Part shown: positions 8,927 through 17,740 of the stretch, one piece after another
Layout: every line of letters begins with the position of its first letter
Numbering within the stretch: position 1 is the stretch's first letter
Origin: Paenibacillus qinlingensis
Lineage (GTDB): Bacteria > Bacillota > Bacilli > Paenibacillales > NBRC-103111
Direction: 5' to 3'
NCBI RefSeq assembly: GCF_013204845.1
Contig: NZ_JABMKY010000021.1
Location: 62,001-126,000 of the forward strand
DNA: 64,000 bases
Translations under genes and position numbers: made by a program
Notes under the pieces: model-generated
Seen by the model: only the letters and a program-made list of their open reading frames with translations
The model's database searches: none
What the model was told of the DNA's origin: nothing

Positions 8927-10023
8927 ATGCGGTTCCTCCACTGAAAACGATCATGCATCCATAAATAGATGAGTAAGCAACCGGGAAAAACGTATTCAAT
9001 TCCAAAACCAACCCGAGTAAGGAAATCATTCATGACATCACTCTGATTAAATGTTGGCATGAAGAAAAACGTACTCACAGCAATGAATAACCATAATATC
9101 CGCAAATGATTGCGATGATCCTGCTTTCCGAGCAACCAGCTTGTGCAAAAAGCACCCATGTATATAGCCGGTATCCATGCTAATGAAAAAATAAGTAAAA
9201 AAAATGCGATAAACAGAACCCCTATCCGTTCTACAAACTTAAACTCAATAGATTCTAAGATACTAATCATGGGTTCGTTGTACATCTGAATTTCATCCGG
9301 GCTGTAATAGGCAAAACAGATAACCGAAATGAACAAATACCCAAACATCGTCAGCGTATCGGAGATCATAATAGCGCTAGAAGCTTTGTGTTTGTTCTTC
9401 AAAAACGGATACAAAATAAACGTAGTAGCAAATCCGATATAAGAAAAGAACGAAGTAGGTACCGCTGAGAGTACAGGCATCCATCCTTCCTTGACTATAG
9501 GAAACATATTGAGCCAGTTGACGTCCTTGAGCAGAAGCAAATATACAAATGGTATCCACCAGGAGATCATAAAAACAATTTCCGCATATCTGCCCAAGAC
9601 GCGAAGGCCGTTACGTGCAACCACATAAGTGGGAATGAGCAATAACAGCATAACGATAGGTGCCGAAGTTTGCGGCAAAAGCCATGCCTTTGTGAGCAAT
9701 ACCGCCTGAACGAGCCCAGTGTAAGCGTAATAATAGAGATAAAGGGCAAAAAGGATGGCAGCCGCCTTGCCTGTCCATTTGCCCAAATATCGTGTTAATA
9801 GATCGAACAATGTGCCATCGGGGTACTTTTTCATCACCTGAATAACAATCAAGCTTGCTGCTACCGTAACAGCCCAACCGATGATGAGTGCGATCCAACC
9901 ATCAGTACCTGCCTTTTCGGCTAGTTTTCGTGGCATCGACAAAAAGAAAACACTGATTTGAATACCGCTATTCAGAAAAATATATTGCATAGTGGTGATT
10001 TCATTAAATGCATATTTCTTCAT
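8923..10023 (-). CDS. gerAB: GerAB-type germination permease, first copy
   Basis: A 366-residue polytopic permease of the endospore germination family with about ten hydrophobic segments. It is translationally coupled to the GerAA gene upstream (ATGA overlap) and to the gerAC gene downstream (ATGA overlap). It probably recognises the germinant in the spore inner membrane together with the single GerAA subunit of this operon. Confidence 0.92.
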   Translation of the reverse strand: MKKYAFNEITTMQYIFLNSGIQISVFFLSMPRKLAEKAGTDGWIALIIGWAVTVAASLIVIQVMKKYPDGTLFDLLTRYLGKWTGKAAAILFALYLYYYAYTGLVQAVLLTKAWLLPQTSAPIVMLLLLIPTYVVARNGLRVLGRYAEIVFMISWWIPFVYLLLLKDVNWLNMFPIVKEGWMPVLSAVPTSFFSYIGFATTFILYPFLKNKHKASSAIMISDTLTMFGYLFISVICFAYYSPDEIQMYNEPMISILESIEFKFVERIGVLFIAFFLLIFSLAWIPAIYMGAFCTSWLLGKQDHRNHLRILWLFIAVSTFFFMPTFNQSDVMNDFLTRVGFGIEYVFPGCLLIYLWMHDRFQWRNRI

Positions 10024-11558
10024 TTTCCATCACCTTTTGGACGATTTGATCCTTGCCTCTGCGATTGAGTCGCTCTTGTTCCTAGAGGTCGCTTGCCCAT
10101 TGTCCACAGCGGTAAACGGACGAACGAATCTTTCCAATCTGCAAATCGTACCGGTGCGAAAGGGGTACCGTACGGTGTTCCGAGCGATTCGAGCGCAATC
10201 AGATGCCCGATCATGGTCATCAATGCAATAATGATGCCAACAAAGCCGAACATGGAGGCAGCTATCATCATGACGAAGCGAATAAGCCGGACAGCAGCGA
10301 CCATATCATAATTAGGCAGGATGAATGATGCGATAGCCGTAAAGGCAACAACAATGACCATGATATTACTGATGAGTCCTGCTTGAACGATTGCTTGCCC
10401 GATAACGATGCCCCCGACTATACCAACGGTTTGCCCAACGGGAGCAGGAAGACGCACTCCAGCCTCCCGCATCATTTCTAGTGTTACCTCCATGATGATC
10501 GCTTCCACAAATGGCGGGAAGGGTACTCGACCTCTGAACTCGCCAATTGTGAGCAGTAATTTAACGGGGATGATCTCGAAGTTATAGGAAATGACTGCAA
10601 TGTAGAACGCCGGCAAAAAGATAGCGACGAAAAATGCGAACATCCTCAGTAGTCGTATAAAAGTAGAGATCGACCAGCGCGTGCTGTAGTCGTCGATGTT
10701 TTGAAAAAACGACATAAATGCTGCCGGTGCTATTAATACGCTAGGTGAACAGTCTACAACAACAGCGAATCTGCCTTGCAATATTTGTGAAGCTGCAGCA
10801 TCCGGTCTTTCCGTTGTAATAAATTGTGGAAATGGCGAATACGGATTGTCTTCGATAAATTCGGCTAACTCGCCTGTGTTAAGAATGACATCGACATCAA
10901 CTTGCTGAATGCGGTCTTCCAATTCTTTCAGTACTTCAGGATGAGCGACATCAGCTAAATATAAAATAGAAACTAACGTGTTCCCTCTTCGCCCAACCAC
11001 CATTTCTTTAATTTTCAATTCACGGTTTTGAATATAGCGACGGATTAAGGCAATATTTTGACTGCCAGTTTCAACAAAGCCTTGATGTGCTCCTTTTAAA
11101 GAAACTTCAGTCTGTGAGTCTTCTATCGCCCGCTGCGGCCAGCCTTGCGTCCCTAAGGCGGAGGCTTTTGTCTGCCCATTAACAAAGAGAATACTATTGC
11201 CTCGCAAAATGGCATTCTCGATATGCGGCCATGTAAACAAGCTTTGAATTTGGCCTACATCTACCGTAATATCGTCAATCGCATTTCCGGTTCCCATTTC
11301 AAATTGCAGCGGGCGGAGAACATTGTTATTAATTGCGTTTTTATCTACTAGTCCATTGAGGTAGACTAATGCTGCTTGCTCACCAGACTTCTTTATGATG
11401 AAGTGCCGCACAACCAGATCGGGGGTTTGACTGAATTGACTATGTAAATAAGTTATATTTTGTACCAAAGATGTACTAATGGTGTTGCTAGGCGGCTGAT
11501 TAACGTGTTCTTGGACTGAACGATACTTCTTCTTGCCGAACAAGTTTGAAAATAGCAC
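10020..11558 (-). CDS. gerAA: GerAA-type germinant receptor subunit
   Basis: A 512-residue A subunit of a Ger receptor: a soluble N-terminal region (about 1-270), then a membrane domain with five or so helices (from about 290) containing family-typical stretches such as GRVPFPPFVEAIIMEV and REAGVRLPAPVGQTVGIVGG. The C-terminal tail is basic and cytoplasmic. The start is GTG at 11558; the ATG at 11577 is out of frame. It is the first gene of a five-gene minus-strand operon and is the only A subunit for two B and two C subunits. GerAA proteins form the oligomeric ion channel of the germinosome. Confidence 0.93.
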   Translation of the reverse strand: MLFSNLFGKKKYRSVQEHVNQPPSNTISTSLVQNITYLHSQFSQTPDLVVRHFIIKKSGEQAALVYLNGLVDKNAINNNVLRPLQFEMGTGNAIDDITVDVGQIQSLFTWPHIENAILRGNSILFVNGQTKASALGTQGWPQRAIEDSQTEVSLKGAHQGFVETGSQNIALIRRYIQNRELKIKEMVVGRRGNTLVSILYLADVAHPEVLKELEDRIQQVDVDVILNTGELAEFIEDNPYSPFPQFITTERPDAAASQILQGRFAVVVDCSPSVLIAPAAFMSFFQNIDDYSTRWSISTFIRLLRMFAFFVAIFLPAFYIAVISYNFEIIPVKLLLTIGEFRGRVPFPPFVEAIIMEVTLEMMREAGVRLPAPVGQTVGIVGGIVIGQAIVQAGLISNIMVIVVAFTAIASFILPNYDMVAAVRLIRFVMMIAASMFGFVGIIIALMTMIGHLIALESLGTPYGTPFAPVRFADWKDSFVRLPLWTMGKRPLGTRATQSQRQGSNRPKGDGK

Positions 11559-11592
11559 CGATCTTCACCACACTCATCCCATATTTTTCTTT

Positions 11593-11622
11593 TATTATCC
11601 AGAATTATGGTGATTTTATTCA
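11593..11622 (-). promoter_or_regulatory. Candidate sigma-G-like promoter of ger operon
   Basis: On the minus strand TGAATA (11622-11617) and GATAATA (11599-11593) are separated by 17 bases, close to the forespore sigma-G pattern TGAATA-N17/18-CATACTA. The predicted transcription start lies about 25 bases ahead of the gerAA GTG. Ger operons are normally sigma-G dependent; this specific site is inferred by eye. Confidence 0.42.
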
Positions 11623-11775
11623 TGGCCGCACCCATTTAGAGAATTCTCATACGGGGGCTAATCTATTTTTTTACAAAAGCCCAACACTAGATTACAATAC
11701 AATAGAGTAGTAATTAACCTGTGGACAAATTTTACGAGAATTGTGTTACATGGAAGTGAAATGAGGTTTATTTAG

Positions 11776-12660
11776 ATGAAAAAAGGTCTTGGCTATGCCA
11801 TTATTGCTTACATTGCTTGGGGATTGCTGCCTGTGTATTGGAAGCTTTTTGGGTCGTTGATGGCTGGAGAAATACTATCGCATCGCGTGATTTGGTCATT
11901 CGTCTTTATGGCGATTCTGATTGTTGTTGGTAAAGGCAAATGGCAGCAATTTCGCAGCCTTATCACGAATCGCACGACCTTATTACTGGTGGGGGCGAGC
12001 AGCCTCTTGATCAGCACCAATTGGCTGATCTTTATTTGGGCCGTTAATAATGGGCATGTCATCGAGACGAGTCTCGGGTATTACATCACGCCACTTTTTA
12101 ACATTATGCTAGCGGTGCTGTTCTTGCGTGAAAAGCCAACTGGCAGACAATGGCTCGCCGTGGCTCTGGCAGGAATCGGTGTCATGATTGCCACCTTAGA
12201 TTATGGCAGATTCCCGTGGGTGTCCCTCACTTTAGCAGGTACCTTCGGCTTATATAGCCTGGTGAAAAAAAGAGTTACCTACGATGCCGCAACCGGTCTC
12301 GCGGGAGAAACCGCGTTCGTATTCCCGATCGCCCTTGCTTACGTCATCTACCTATTCGCTACGCATCAGGATGCTGCATGGTCACTGCCGCCGCTCACGT
12401 TGATTATGCTTTTCCTAGCAGGAGCTGCTACAGCGCTGCCTTTGCTATGGTTCGCCAAAGCCGCGGCACAGCTGCCGCTGTCTATGCTGGGCTTCATTCA
12501 GTATATCGGCCCGTCGATTACACTTCTGCTTAGCGTATTCGTGTTCAAAGAGCAGTTCTCGCCGATGCTAATGATTAGCTTTGCCTTTATCTGGAGTGCA
12601 CTTATCGTATATGCATTTGCATCGATCCGTGTAGCGCGTACGGCAGCGGTTACGGACTAG
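11776..12660 (+). CDS. rarD: RarD-like EamA/DMT family transporter
   Basis: A 294-residue permease with ten predicted transmembrane helices in two EamA halves. The opening (KKGLGYAIIAYIAWGLLPVYWK), SHRVIWS, and TNWLIFIWAVNNGHVIETSLGYYI match RarD proteins, which belong to the drug/metabolite transporter superfamily and whose substrate is generally unsettled. It is a stand-alone gene transcribed away from the ger operon. A long non-coding stretch with a tandem repeat follows. Confidence 0.88.
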   Translation: MKKGLGYAIIAYIAWGLLPVYWKLFGSLMAGEILSHRVIWSFVFMAILIVVGKGKWQQFRSLITNRTTLLLVGASSLLISTNWLIFIWAVNNGHVIETSLGYYITPLFNIMLAVLFLREKPTGRQWLAVALAGIGVMIATLDYGRFPWVSLTLAGTFGLYSLVKKRVTYDAATGLAGETAFVFPIALAYVIYLFATHQDAAWSLPPLTLIMLFLAGAATALPLLWFAKAAAQLPLSMLGFIQYIGPSITLLLSVFVFKEQFSPMLMISFAFIWSALIVYAFASIRVARTAAVTD

Positions 12661-12672
12661 GATGAAAATTGA

Positions 12673-12746
12673 GTAGAAGTAGAAGTAGAAGTAGAAGTAG
12701 AAGTAGAAGTAGAAGTAGAAGTAGAAGTAGAAGTAGAAGTAGAAGT
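12673..12746 (+). repeat. Hexanucleotide tandem repeat (GTAGAA)12
   Basis: Twelve perfect copies of GTAGAA plus a trailing GT, starting 13 bases after the rarD-like stop codon. Perfect copies suggest recent slippage, so copy number should vary between strains. No gene overlaps it. Confidence 0.97.
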
Positions 12747-13019
12747 GTGCCCAGTTGAGTAGCTGGCTTTCAGGTAGATGTAAAATATACAGCTAATTTT
12801 GCCGTATCACCTTAGTTTTAGTAAATAGATGGAAAAAGTACAGCTAATATGAGCAGGATTGGCGGTTTGGCTGATTTTAGTGGAAATTAACTGTAGTGAA
12901 TCCATTTATTGTTTCCGAATGGGGAGAATTGGCAAAATTAGCTTCATAAAATCCATTTAATTTGTTTGGACGGCGGAGAAGTAAAGTAGTCAAATTTCCA
13001 TCTATCCTGAACCACAAAG
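12747..13019. repeat. Intergenic AT-rich repeat block, family A
   Basis: No gene is visible here. The stretch holds several short variants of a partly inverted motif: tacagctaattt, gtacagctaat, attaactgta, attagcttcataaaatcca (12937-12955). The last 19-mer recurs exactly at 56556-56574, and aaatagatgga (12823-12833) recurs at 36338-36348, both in gene-free DNA. Confidence 0.7.
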
Positions 13020-13057
13020 AACCCCGCTCGAGAGCGATTCTCGAACGGGGTTTTTCT
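13020..13057 (+). terminator. Stem-loop terminator before murR-like gene
   Basis: A 14-bp stem with one mismatch (AACCCCGCTCGAGA / TCTCGAACGGGGTT) is followed by a T run. It insulates the repeat block from the salvage cluster. Confidence 0.82.
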
Positions 13058-13093
13058 ATCTCGCGAGCCGCAATATTTCTAGACGCAATCGAA

Positions 13094-13137
13094 GAAATTT
13101 AATTTCATATAAATAGAAAAACTTGAAATAAAATTTC
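13094..13137 (+). promoter_or_regulatory. Two GAAAT-N3-ATTTC palindromes ahead of murR-like gene
   Basis: GAAATTTAATTTC (13094-13106) and GAAATAAAATTTC (13125-13137) are perfect palindromes whose centres are 31 bases apart, three helical turns. RpiR-family regulators bind GAAAT/ATTTC-type palindromes, so these are good candidates for autoregulatory MurR operators. Function is inferred. Confidence 0.5.
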
Positions 13138-13253
13138 CTTAATGACATTAAATTTTACAGGAAATTTACAGAAGGATCTTGTGTTTTTACCTAATTATCC
13201 GTATGATGAAGGTGATTTCAGCTTGGATAATCTATGGTGAGTAGGGAACTTAT

Positions 13254-14120
13254 ATGACAATAAATGATAATATATTGATTAAAATTCGCGATATGAAAGA
13301 CAGCCTAACTCCAGTGGAGAAGTTGGTAGCTGAGTATATATTAGACAATGTGGACGAGATTCCACATCTCTCGATTAAGAGTCTCGCTCAATCGACCAAA
13401 ACAAGTGATGCCTCTGTATTGCGCTTCTGCAAAACGATGGGATATAAGGGCTATCGCAACTTTATCGTAAGTATTTCGGCTTCGCTGGGATCGATGGATG
13501 AGGAGCAGAAGGACCAATACACGGATATCCAACCTGGCGATGATCTCTCTACGATTATCTCTAACATTTCGCACAATAATAGCAAATCGATTGAAGACAC
13601 GCTCAGCGTCATTGATCGAAATGAAATTGCCCGCGCGGTCAAAGTGTTAGTGGCTTGCAACCGGATTGTTTTCTTCGGAATCGGTGCCTCTGGTCTAGTC
13701 GGAATGGATGCGGAGCAGAAATTCTCGCGTATCAACAAGATGTGCCACACCTACACGGATGGTCATAGTCAATTAACTGCAGCCACGTTGCTTGGGAAAG
13801 GTGACGTCGCGATCTTTATTTCCAATTCGGGCAGCACGATCGAGATTTTGGATACGCTTGAAATCGCCAAGAAGAATGGCGCTACGATTATTGCCATTAC
13901 TAAGTACAATAAAAGCTCCTTAGCGGATAAAGCGAATATCGTACTCAGCATTTCGACACCAGAAGTCACGATTCGAAGCGGTGCAATGGGCTCGCGGATC
14001 GCGATGTTGACCGTGATTGACATTCTTTTTGCCGGAGTAGCGAGCAGTGAATATAAGCATGTGAAGAAGTATTTGGCCAAAACGCACGACATTATTGCTA
14101 GCAGCAAGCATAGAAAATAA
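13254..14120 (+). CDS. murR: RpiR/MurR-family transcriptional regulator
   Basis: A 288-residue regulator with an N-terminal RpiR helix-turn-helix domain (about 1-77; SIKSLAQSTKTSDASVLRFCKTMGYKGY) and a C-terminal SIS phosphosugar-binding domain (about 125-255; ISNSGSTIEILDTLEIAKKNGA). It lies immediately upstream of murQ in the same direction and is flanked by GAAAT-type palindromes, so it most likely senses MurNAc-6-phosphate or GlcNAc-6-phosphate and controls the salvage cluster. A terminator separates it from murQ, so murQ has its own promoter. Ligand assignment comes from context. Confidence 0.88.
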   Translation: MTINDNILIKIRDMKDSLTPVEKLVAEYILDNVDEIPHLSIKSLAQSTKTSDASVLRFCKTMGYKGYRNFIVSISASLGSMDEEQKDQYTDIQPGDDLSTIISNISHNNSKSIEDTLSVIDRNEIARAVKVLVACNRIVFFGIGASGLVGMDAEQKFSRINKMCHTYTDGHSQLTAATLLGKGDVAIFISNSGSTIEILDTLEIAKKNGATIIAITKYNKSSLADKANIVLSISTPEVTIRSGAMGSRIAMLTVIDILFAGVASSEYKHVKKYLAKTHDIIASSKHRK

Positions 14121-14136
14121 GCGATTCGCCCACACT

Positions 14137-14165
14137 AACGATGTCCTTTCAGGCGTCGTTTTTTT
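14137..14165 (+). terminator. Terminator after murR-like gene
   Basis: A nine-bp stem with two wobble pairs (from AACGATGTC to GGCGTCGTT) followed by a T run, 16 bases after the regulator's stop codon. Confidence 0.75.
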
Positions 14166-14193
14166 GTCGAAATTTAAGAAATAAAAAATCAAT

Positions 14194-14218
14194 ATTTTAT
14201 TTTACCATAAAATAAAAT
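14194..14218 (+). promoter_or_regulatory. 11-bp perfect inverted repeat upstream of murQ
   Basis: ATTTTATTTTA and TAAAATAAAAT flank CCA. It lies just upstream of the putative murQ promoter and could be an operator for the adjacent regulator or a second factor. Function is not known. Confidence 0.45.
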
Positions 14219-14229
14219 TTCAAAAAGTA

Positions 14230-14258
14230 TTGACCAAGTTGAAATTTTTCGTTAGTAT
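14230..14258 (+). promoter_or_regulatory. Candidate murQ promoter
   Basis: TTGACC (14230-14235) and TAGTAT (14253-14258) are 17 bases apart, a fair vegetative promoter match. A GAAATTTTTC element lies inside the spacer (14241-14250), where a bound RpiR-type regulator would block RNA polymerase. Confidence 0.5.
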
Positions 14259-14309
14259 AAGACCAGTAAAGACTTTGTAAAGAGTACAGCAGGCAGGAGG
14301 ACAGCAGCT

Positions 14310-15224
14310 ATGGATGAGTATCTATCGGGTTTAACTACGGAAGAGATTAATGATAAGACACAGACAATTGACGAATGTTCAACAGAGCAAATGCTTCGGA
14401 TGATGAATGAACAAGATGCATTGGTTCCAGCAGCAGTCGGAGCCGAGATACCGCAGATCGTGAAAGCGGTTGATATCTTGCATCAAGTTCTCAGAAACGG
14501 TGGCAGGATGCTCTACGTAGGAGCTGGTTCCTCTGGCAGACTCGGTGTGCTTGATGCATCTGAATGTCCTCCAACCTTTGGTATTGATCCAATGTTGGTG
14601 CAAGGTCATATCGCCGGTGGCGATGGAGCACTACGAACAGCAGTGGAAGGTTTTGAAGACAACGCTGAGGAGGGGGTCGCCCTCATTGAACGATGCGGAG
14701 TAACAGCGAAGGATGCGGTAATTGGGATCACGGCCAGTGGAAGTGCACAATTCGTTATCGCTTGCTTGAAGAAAGCGAAAGAAATTGGTGCCGCAACGAT
14801 TGGTGTCGTGAATAACAAGAATTCCAAATTGGTAGCTGTGACAGATGTATGCATCGCGCCAGTGGTTGGGCCGGAAGTAATTATGGGATCTACTCGTCTG
14901 AAGGCGGGTACAGCACAGAAGCTGGTGCTTAACATGCTGACAACTGGAACAATGGTTAAGCTTGGAAAGACATATAACAATCTCATGGTTGACATGAAGG
15001 CTAGTAATATCAAGTTGTACGATCGTTCGGTTCGCATCATTCGGATTGCGACTGGAGTGGATGAACCCACAGCGATTGCTCATCTTGAGAAAGCGTCCAT
15101 GAACTGTAAACTTGCCATTATGATGATTAAAACCGGCATGGAAGTGAAGGAAGCGGAAGAAGCACTAGAACAATGTGAGGGTAGTTTGAAGAGAGCCATA
15201 CGTACCTTTGTAAAAGTGGTTTAA
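14310..15224 (+). CDS. murQ: N-acetylmuramic acid 6-phosphate etherase
   Basis: A 304-residue SIS-domain etherase that cleaves D-lactate from MurNAc-6-phosphate to give GlcNAc-6-phosphate in the cytoplasm. Signatures include RMLYVGAGSSGRLGVLDASE, PPTFG, AGGDGALRTAVEG and the SIS loop GITASGSAQFV. Length matches MurQ proteins. A good GGAGG site precedes the ATG. It heads the run of salvage genes: importer, modifying enzymes, hydrolases and kinase all follow in the same direction. Both the MurK-like kinase at 21.6 kb and AnmK at 30 kb would make its substrate. Confidence 0.96.
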   Translation: MDEYLSGLTTEEINDKTQTIDECSTEQMLRMMNEQDALVPAAVGAEIPQIVKAVDILHQVLRNGGRMLYVGAGSSGRLGVLDASECPPTFGIDPMLVQGHIAGGDGALRTAVEGFEDNAEEGVALIERCGVTAKDAVIGITASGSAQFVIACLKKAKEIGAATIGVVNNKNSKLVAVTDVCIAPVVGPEVIMGSTRLKAGTAQKLVLNMLTTGTMVKLGKTYNNLMVDMKASNIKLYDRSVRIIRIATGVDEPTAIAHLEKASMNCKLAIMMIKTGMEVKEAEEALEQCEGSLKRAIRTFVKVV

Positions 15225-15294
15225 TCATCTTAAAACAAAAAAGGAGAGACTTGAGCTACATTCAAGGATCCCTAACCTAGGAGGTTTGTTTTTC

Positions 15295-16731
15295 ATGAAA
15301 AGAAAAATGCCCGTATTAGCTTCTGTCGTCGCGTTAACAATGGCTCTAACAGCTTGTGGTAGTAATTCCGGTACGAAGGAAACGACTACTCCAGCAGGTT
15401 CAACAGCTCCTGCAGCTACTGCCAGCACTGCGAAAGACACGATCACAGCTTTGCTTCCTCCCGTTTCACCGAACTATCAGAAGAATTTTGAGCAAATTTC
15501 CAAAGATTTCACGGCGCTTTATCCGAATCTTACGTTGAAAATCGAACCAGCTAGCTGGGAAGATGTGAAACAAAAGCTAGATACACAAGTGAATGCAGGT
15601 AGCCCGCCGGATATCGCTTTTGGTGGATCTGACGGTATTCCGAAGTATATCGAACAAGGCTTATTGATGGATATTACGACTACGGCAACACCTGAAATGA
15701 TTAATGATTATGATAAGGCTCCACTTGAATATATGAAGAACGGCAAAGGCTTGTACGGCTTCCCAGCTTATATGGAAGTTCATGCGCTTGGCGGTAATAA
15801 AGAGATGTTAGAGAAAGCAGGCATCGATTGGAAAAAAGTTCAGACAAATGGTTGGACTTACACAGAATTCCGTGATGCGATTAAAAAAGGTGTAGTTACG
15901 GAGAATGGTAAGACAAGATATGGCTTCGTATTCGCAGTAAAAGGCGTTGCCGCTGTTGATTACCTAGGGATTATGGCCAAAAATGCAGGCATGCCGCATG
16001 CGTTTAATAAAGACTTGAAATATGCGTATACTAGCAAAAACTACTTAGGCTTACTGAAAGATCTTCGTGCTTTGATCGACGATGGTTCCATGCCGAAAGA
16101 GCTTAGCTCTGTAGATGCAGGTAAACGTTGGAACATGTTCTTAACGGGGCAAACGATGATCACAGGTAAAGGTCTTGCGACATTCGAAAACTCCGCGAAA
16201 ACGAATAATGCCAAGATTAAAGCGGCAGACGGCTCCGCAGTAAAAGACAGTATCCCAGTTGACTATATCGTATTGCCAGCGCCAACGTTCCAAGGTGCGA
16301 AACCTTCGGCTGCTACAGTTGTTGATGGTTACATGACGTTCCGCGGTAAGAAGGAGCCGACTGCAGAGCACAAAGCAAATGTCGTGAAAGCCGCTTACTT
16401 CTTAGCTAGCGGTAAAGTTGCAGCAACAACGAACAATGATTTGTTCGCCGCACACATTACGCAAAGTTCCAAAAAAGAAGCAGCTAACATGAAGATTGAG
16501 AGAAACCCAGATAACGTTGCTGCTGTAGACAATATGCTTAAAAATGCAACACCAGCTCGCTCTGACATTCCATCTGAATTGTCTGCTAAAGCGATCAAGC
16601 TAGAAACAGAAGTGATCGTTCCTAAATTCCAAGGACTAATCGCAGGTGAAGTTACACCTGAAGCAATGTATGAGGCTGTTAAAACTGCTGCCATTGCTGC
16701 CTTCGGTGCTGACGGAATCGTTAAAGACTAA
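15295..16731 (+). CDS. Extracellular solute-binding lipoprotein of the salvage cluster
   Basis: A 478-residue family 1 solute-binding protein with a lipobox (LTMALTACGSN) and Ser/Thr/Ala-rich tether. TAGGAGG lies 10 bases ahead of the ATG at 15295; the TTG nine bases upstream is too close to that site. It lies 70 bases after murQ and ahead of two permeases. Context says the ligand is a wall-derived amino sugar, disaccharide or muropeptide; sequence alone cannot show that. It replaces the MurP phosphotransferase found beside murQ in Bacillus subtilis. Confidence 0.9.
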   Translation: MKRKMPVLASVVALTMALTACGSNSGTKETTTPAGSTAPAATASTAKDTITALLPPVSPNYQKNFEQISKDFTALYPNLTLKIEPASWEDVKQKLDTQVNAGSPPDIAFGGSDGIPKYIEQGLLMDITTTATPEMINDYDKAPLEYMKNGKGLYGFPAYMEVHALGGNKEMLEKAGIDWKKVQTNGWTYTEFRDAIKKGVVTENGKTRYGFVFAVKGVAAVDYLGIMAKNAGMPHAFNKDLKYAYTSKNYLGLLKDLRALIDDGSMPKELSSVDAGKRWNMFLTGQTMITGKGLATFENSAKTNNAKIKAADGSAVKDSIPVDYIVLPAPTFQGAKPSAATVVDGYMTFRGKKEPTAEHKANVVKAAYFLASGKVAATTNNDLFAAHITQSSKKEAANMKIERNPDNVAAVDNMLKNATPARSDIPSELSAKAIKLETEVIVPKFQGLIAGEVTPEAMYEAVKTAAIAAFGADGIVKD

Positions 16732-16747
16732 GAATATGGCATAATCC

Positions 16748-16783
16748 TCGGATAGTCGGGCAGAACATTGCACGACTATCCGA
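16748..16783 (+). terminator. Intercistronic stem-loop between binding protein and permease genes
   Basis: A perfect 11-bp stem (TCGGATAGTCG / CGACTATCCGA) with a 14-base loop lies 16 bases after the binding-protein stop. It is positioned like the stem-loop at 3610-3642 in the other ABC operon although the sequences are unrelated. Only a short T run follows, so partial read-through is expected. Confidence 0.72.
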
Positions 16784-16821
16784 ATCATTTTAAGCAAGTT
16801 GTGAAAAGAGGGTTGAATGTT

Positions 16822-17724
16822 ATGGCATTAATGGCGAAGTCGATAAAGCGAAAAGGAATTAAGGGAGATGGTACCTGGGGATATATCTTTATTGCTGTGT
16901 CCTTACTTGTGTTTGCCATGTTCACAGCCTACCCGGTCGTAAGCGCGTTCATCATTAGTTTGCAAAAGTACAAACCACTAGGCTCCACCTATGTCGGTTT
17001 TGATAACTATGCAAGCTCATTGAAGGATGGCCTGTTCTGGCAAGCCATGAAGAATACGCTTGTGTACACGGTTTTGACTGTGCCGGTTAACTTGTTTCTC
17101 TCGATGGCGATTGCAGTGTTGATTCTGCCGCTTCGTAAGAAAACGCAGTCCTTTTTTAAAGGTATTTACTATTTACCCGTTGTAGCTTCAGGTGTTGCTT
17201 TATCCGTTGTTTGGCTATGGATTTTCGATCCTTTAGAGGGTGGAATTCTAAATCAACTTATTCATTTCTTTGGCTTTGAGAATCAGAACTGGCTGGGTTC
17301 AAGTAAAACAGCTATGTTTTCATTGGTATTCATGTCGTGGATGTCCAGTCATGGTACCAGCATCATTATTTATTTGGCCGGCTTGCTTGGGATTGATGAT
17401 ACGTATTATGAAGCAGCAGAGATTGATGGTGCGAATTTTCTCCAAAAACTGTGGCACATTGTCGTACCTAGCCTTAAACCAGCAACCCTATTCCTGCTAG
17501 TAACTGGTGTGATCGGTTCCTTCCAGGTATTCCAGAACGCTTATCTCATGACAGGTGGCGGACCTAACAATGCAACGACGATGGTGGGCTTACTCATCTT
17601 CAACAATGCATTTACGTATTTCGAATTTGGCAAAGCAGCGGCACAATCTCTGATTCTAGCCGTCATCATAGCAGTAATATCGGTTATTCAATTTAAATAC
17701 GCGGGGAAAGACGTCGAGTATTAA
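16822..17724 (+). CDS. ABC transporter permease of the salvage cluster, first subunit
   Basis: A 300-residue MalF-class permease with six helices and the EAA loop (YEAAEIDGANFLQKLWHIVVPSL). The ATG at 16822 follows AGAGGG by nine bases; the upstream TTG at 16768 falls in the hairpin loop. It pairs with the following permease. Again no ATPase gene is present in the cluster. Confidence 0.9.
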   Translation: MALMAKSIKRKGIKGDGTWGYIFIAVSLLVFAMFTAYPVVSAFIISLQKYKPLGSTYVGFDNYASSLKDGLFWQAMKNTLVYTVLTVPVNLFLSMAIAVLILPLRKKTQSFFKGIYYLPVVASGVALSVVWLWIFDPLEGGILNQLIHFFGFENQNWLGSSKTAMFSLVFMSWMSSHGTSIIIYLAGLLGIDDTYYEAAEIDGANFLQKLWHIVVPSLKPATLFLLVTGVIGSFQVFQNAYLMTGGGPNNATTMVGLLIFNNAFTYFEFGKAAAQSLILAVIIAVISVIQFKYAGKDVEY

Positions 17725-17740
17725 GATCGGGGGGTAAATA

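Noticed and set aside
14606-15070. 154-residue minus-strand frame inside murQ
   Set aside because: Antisense shadow of a well-conserved etherase; no ribosome site or family features.
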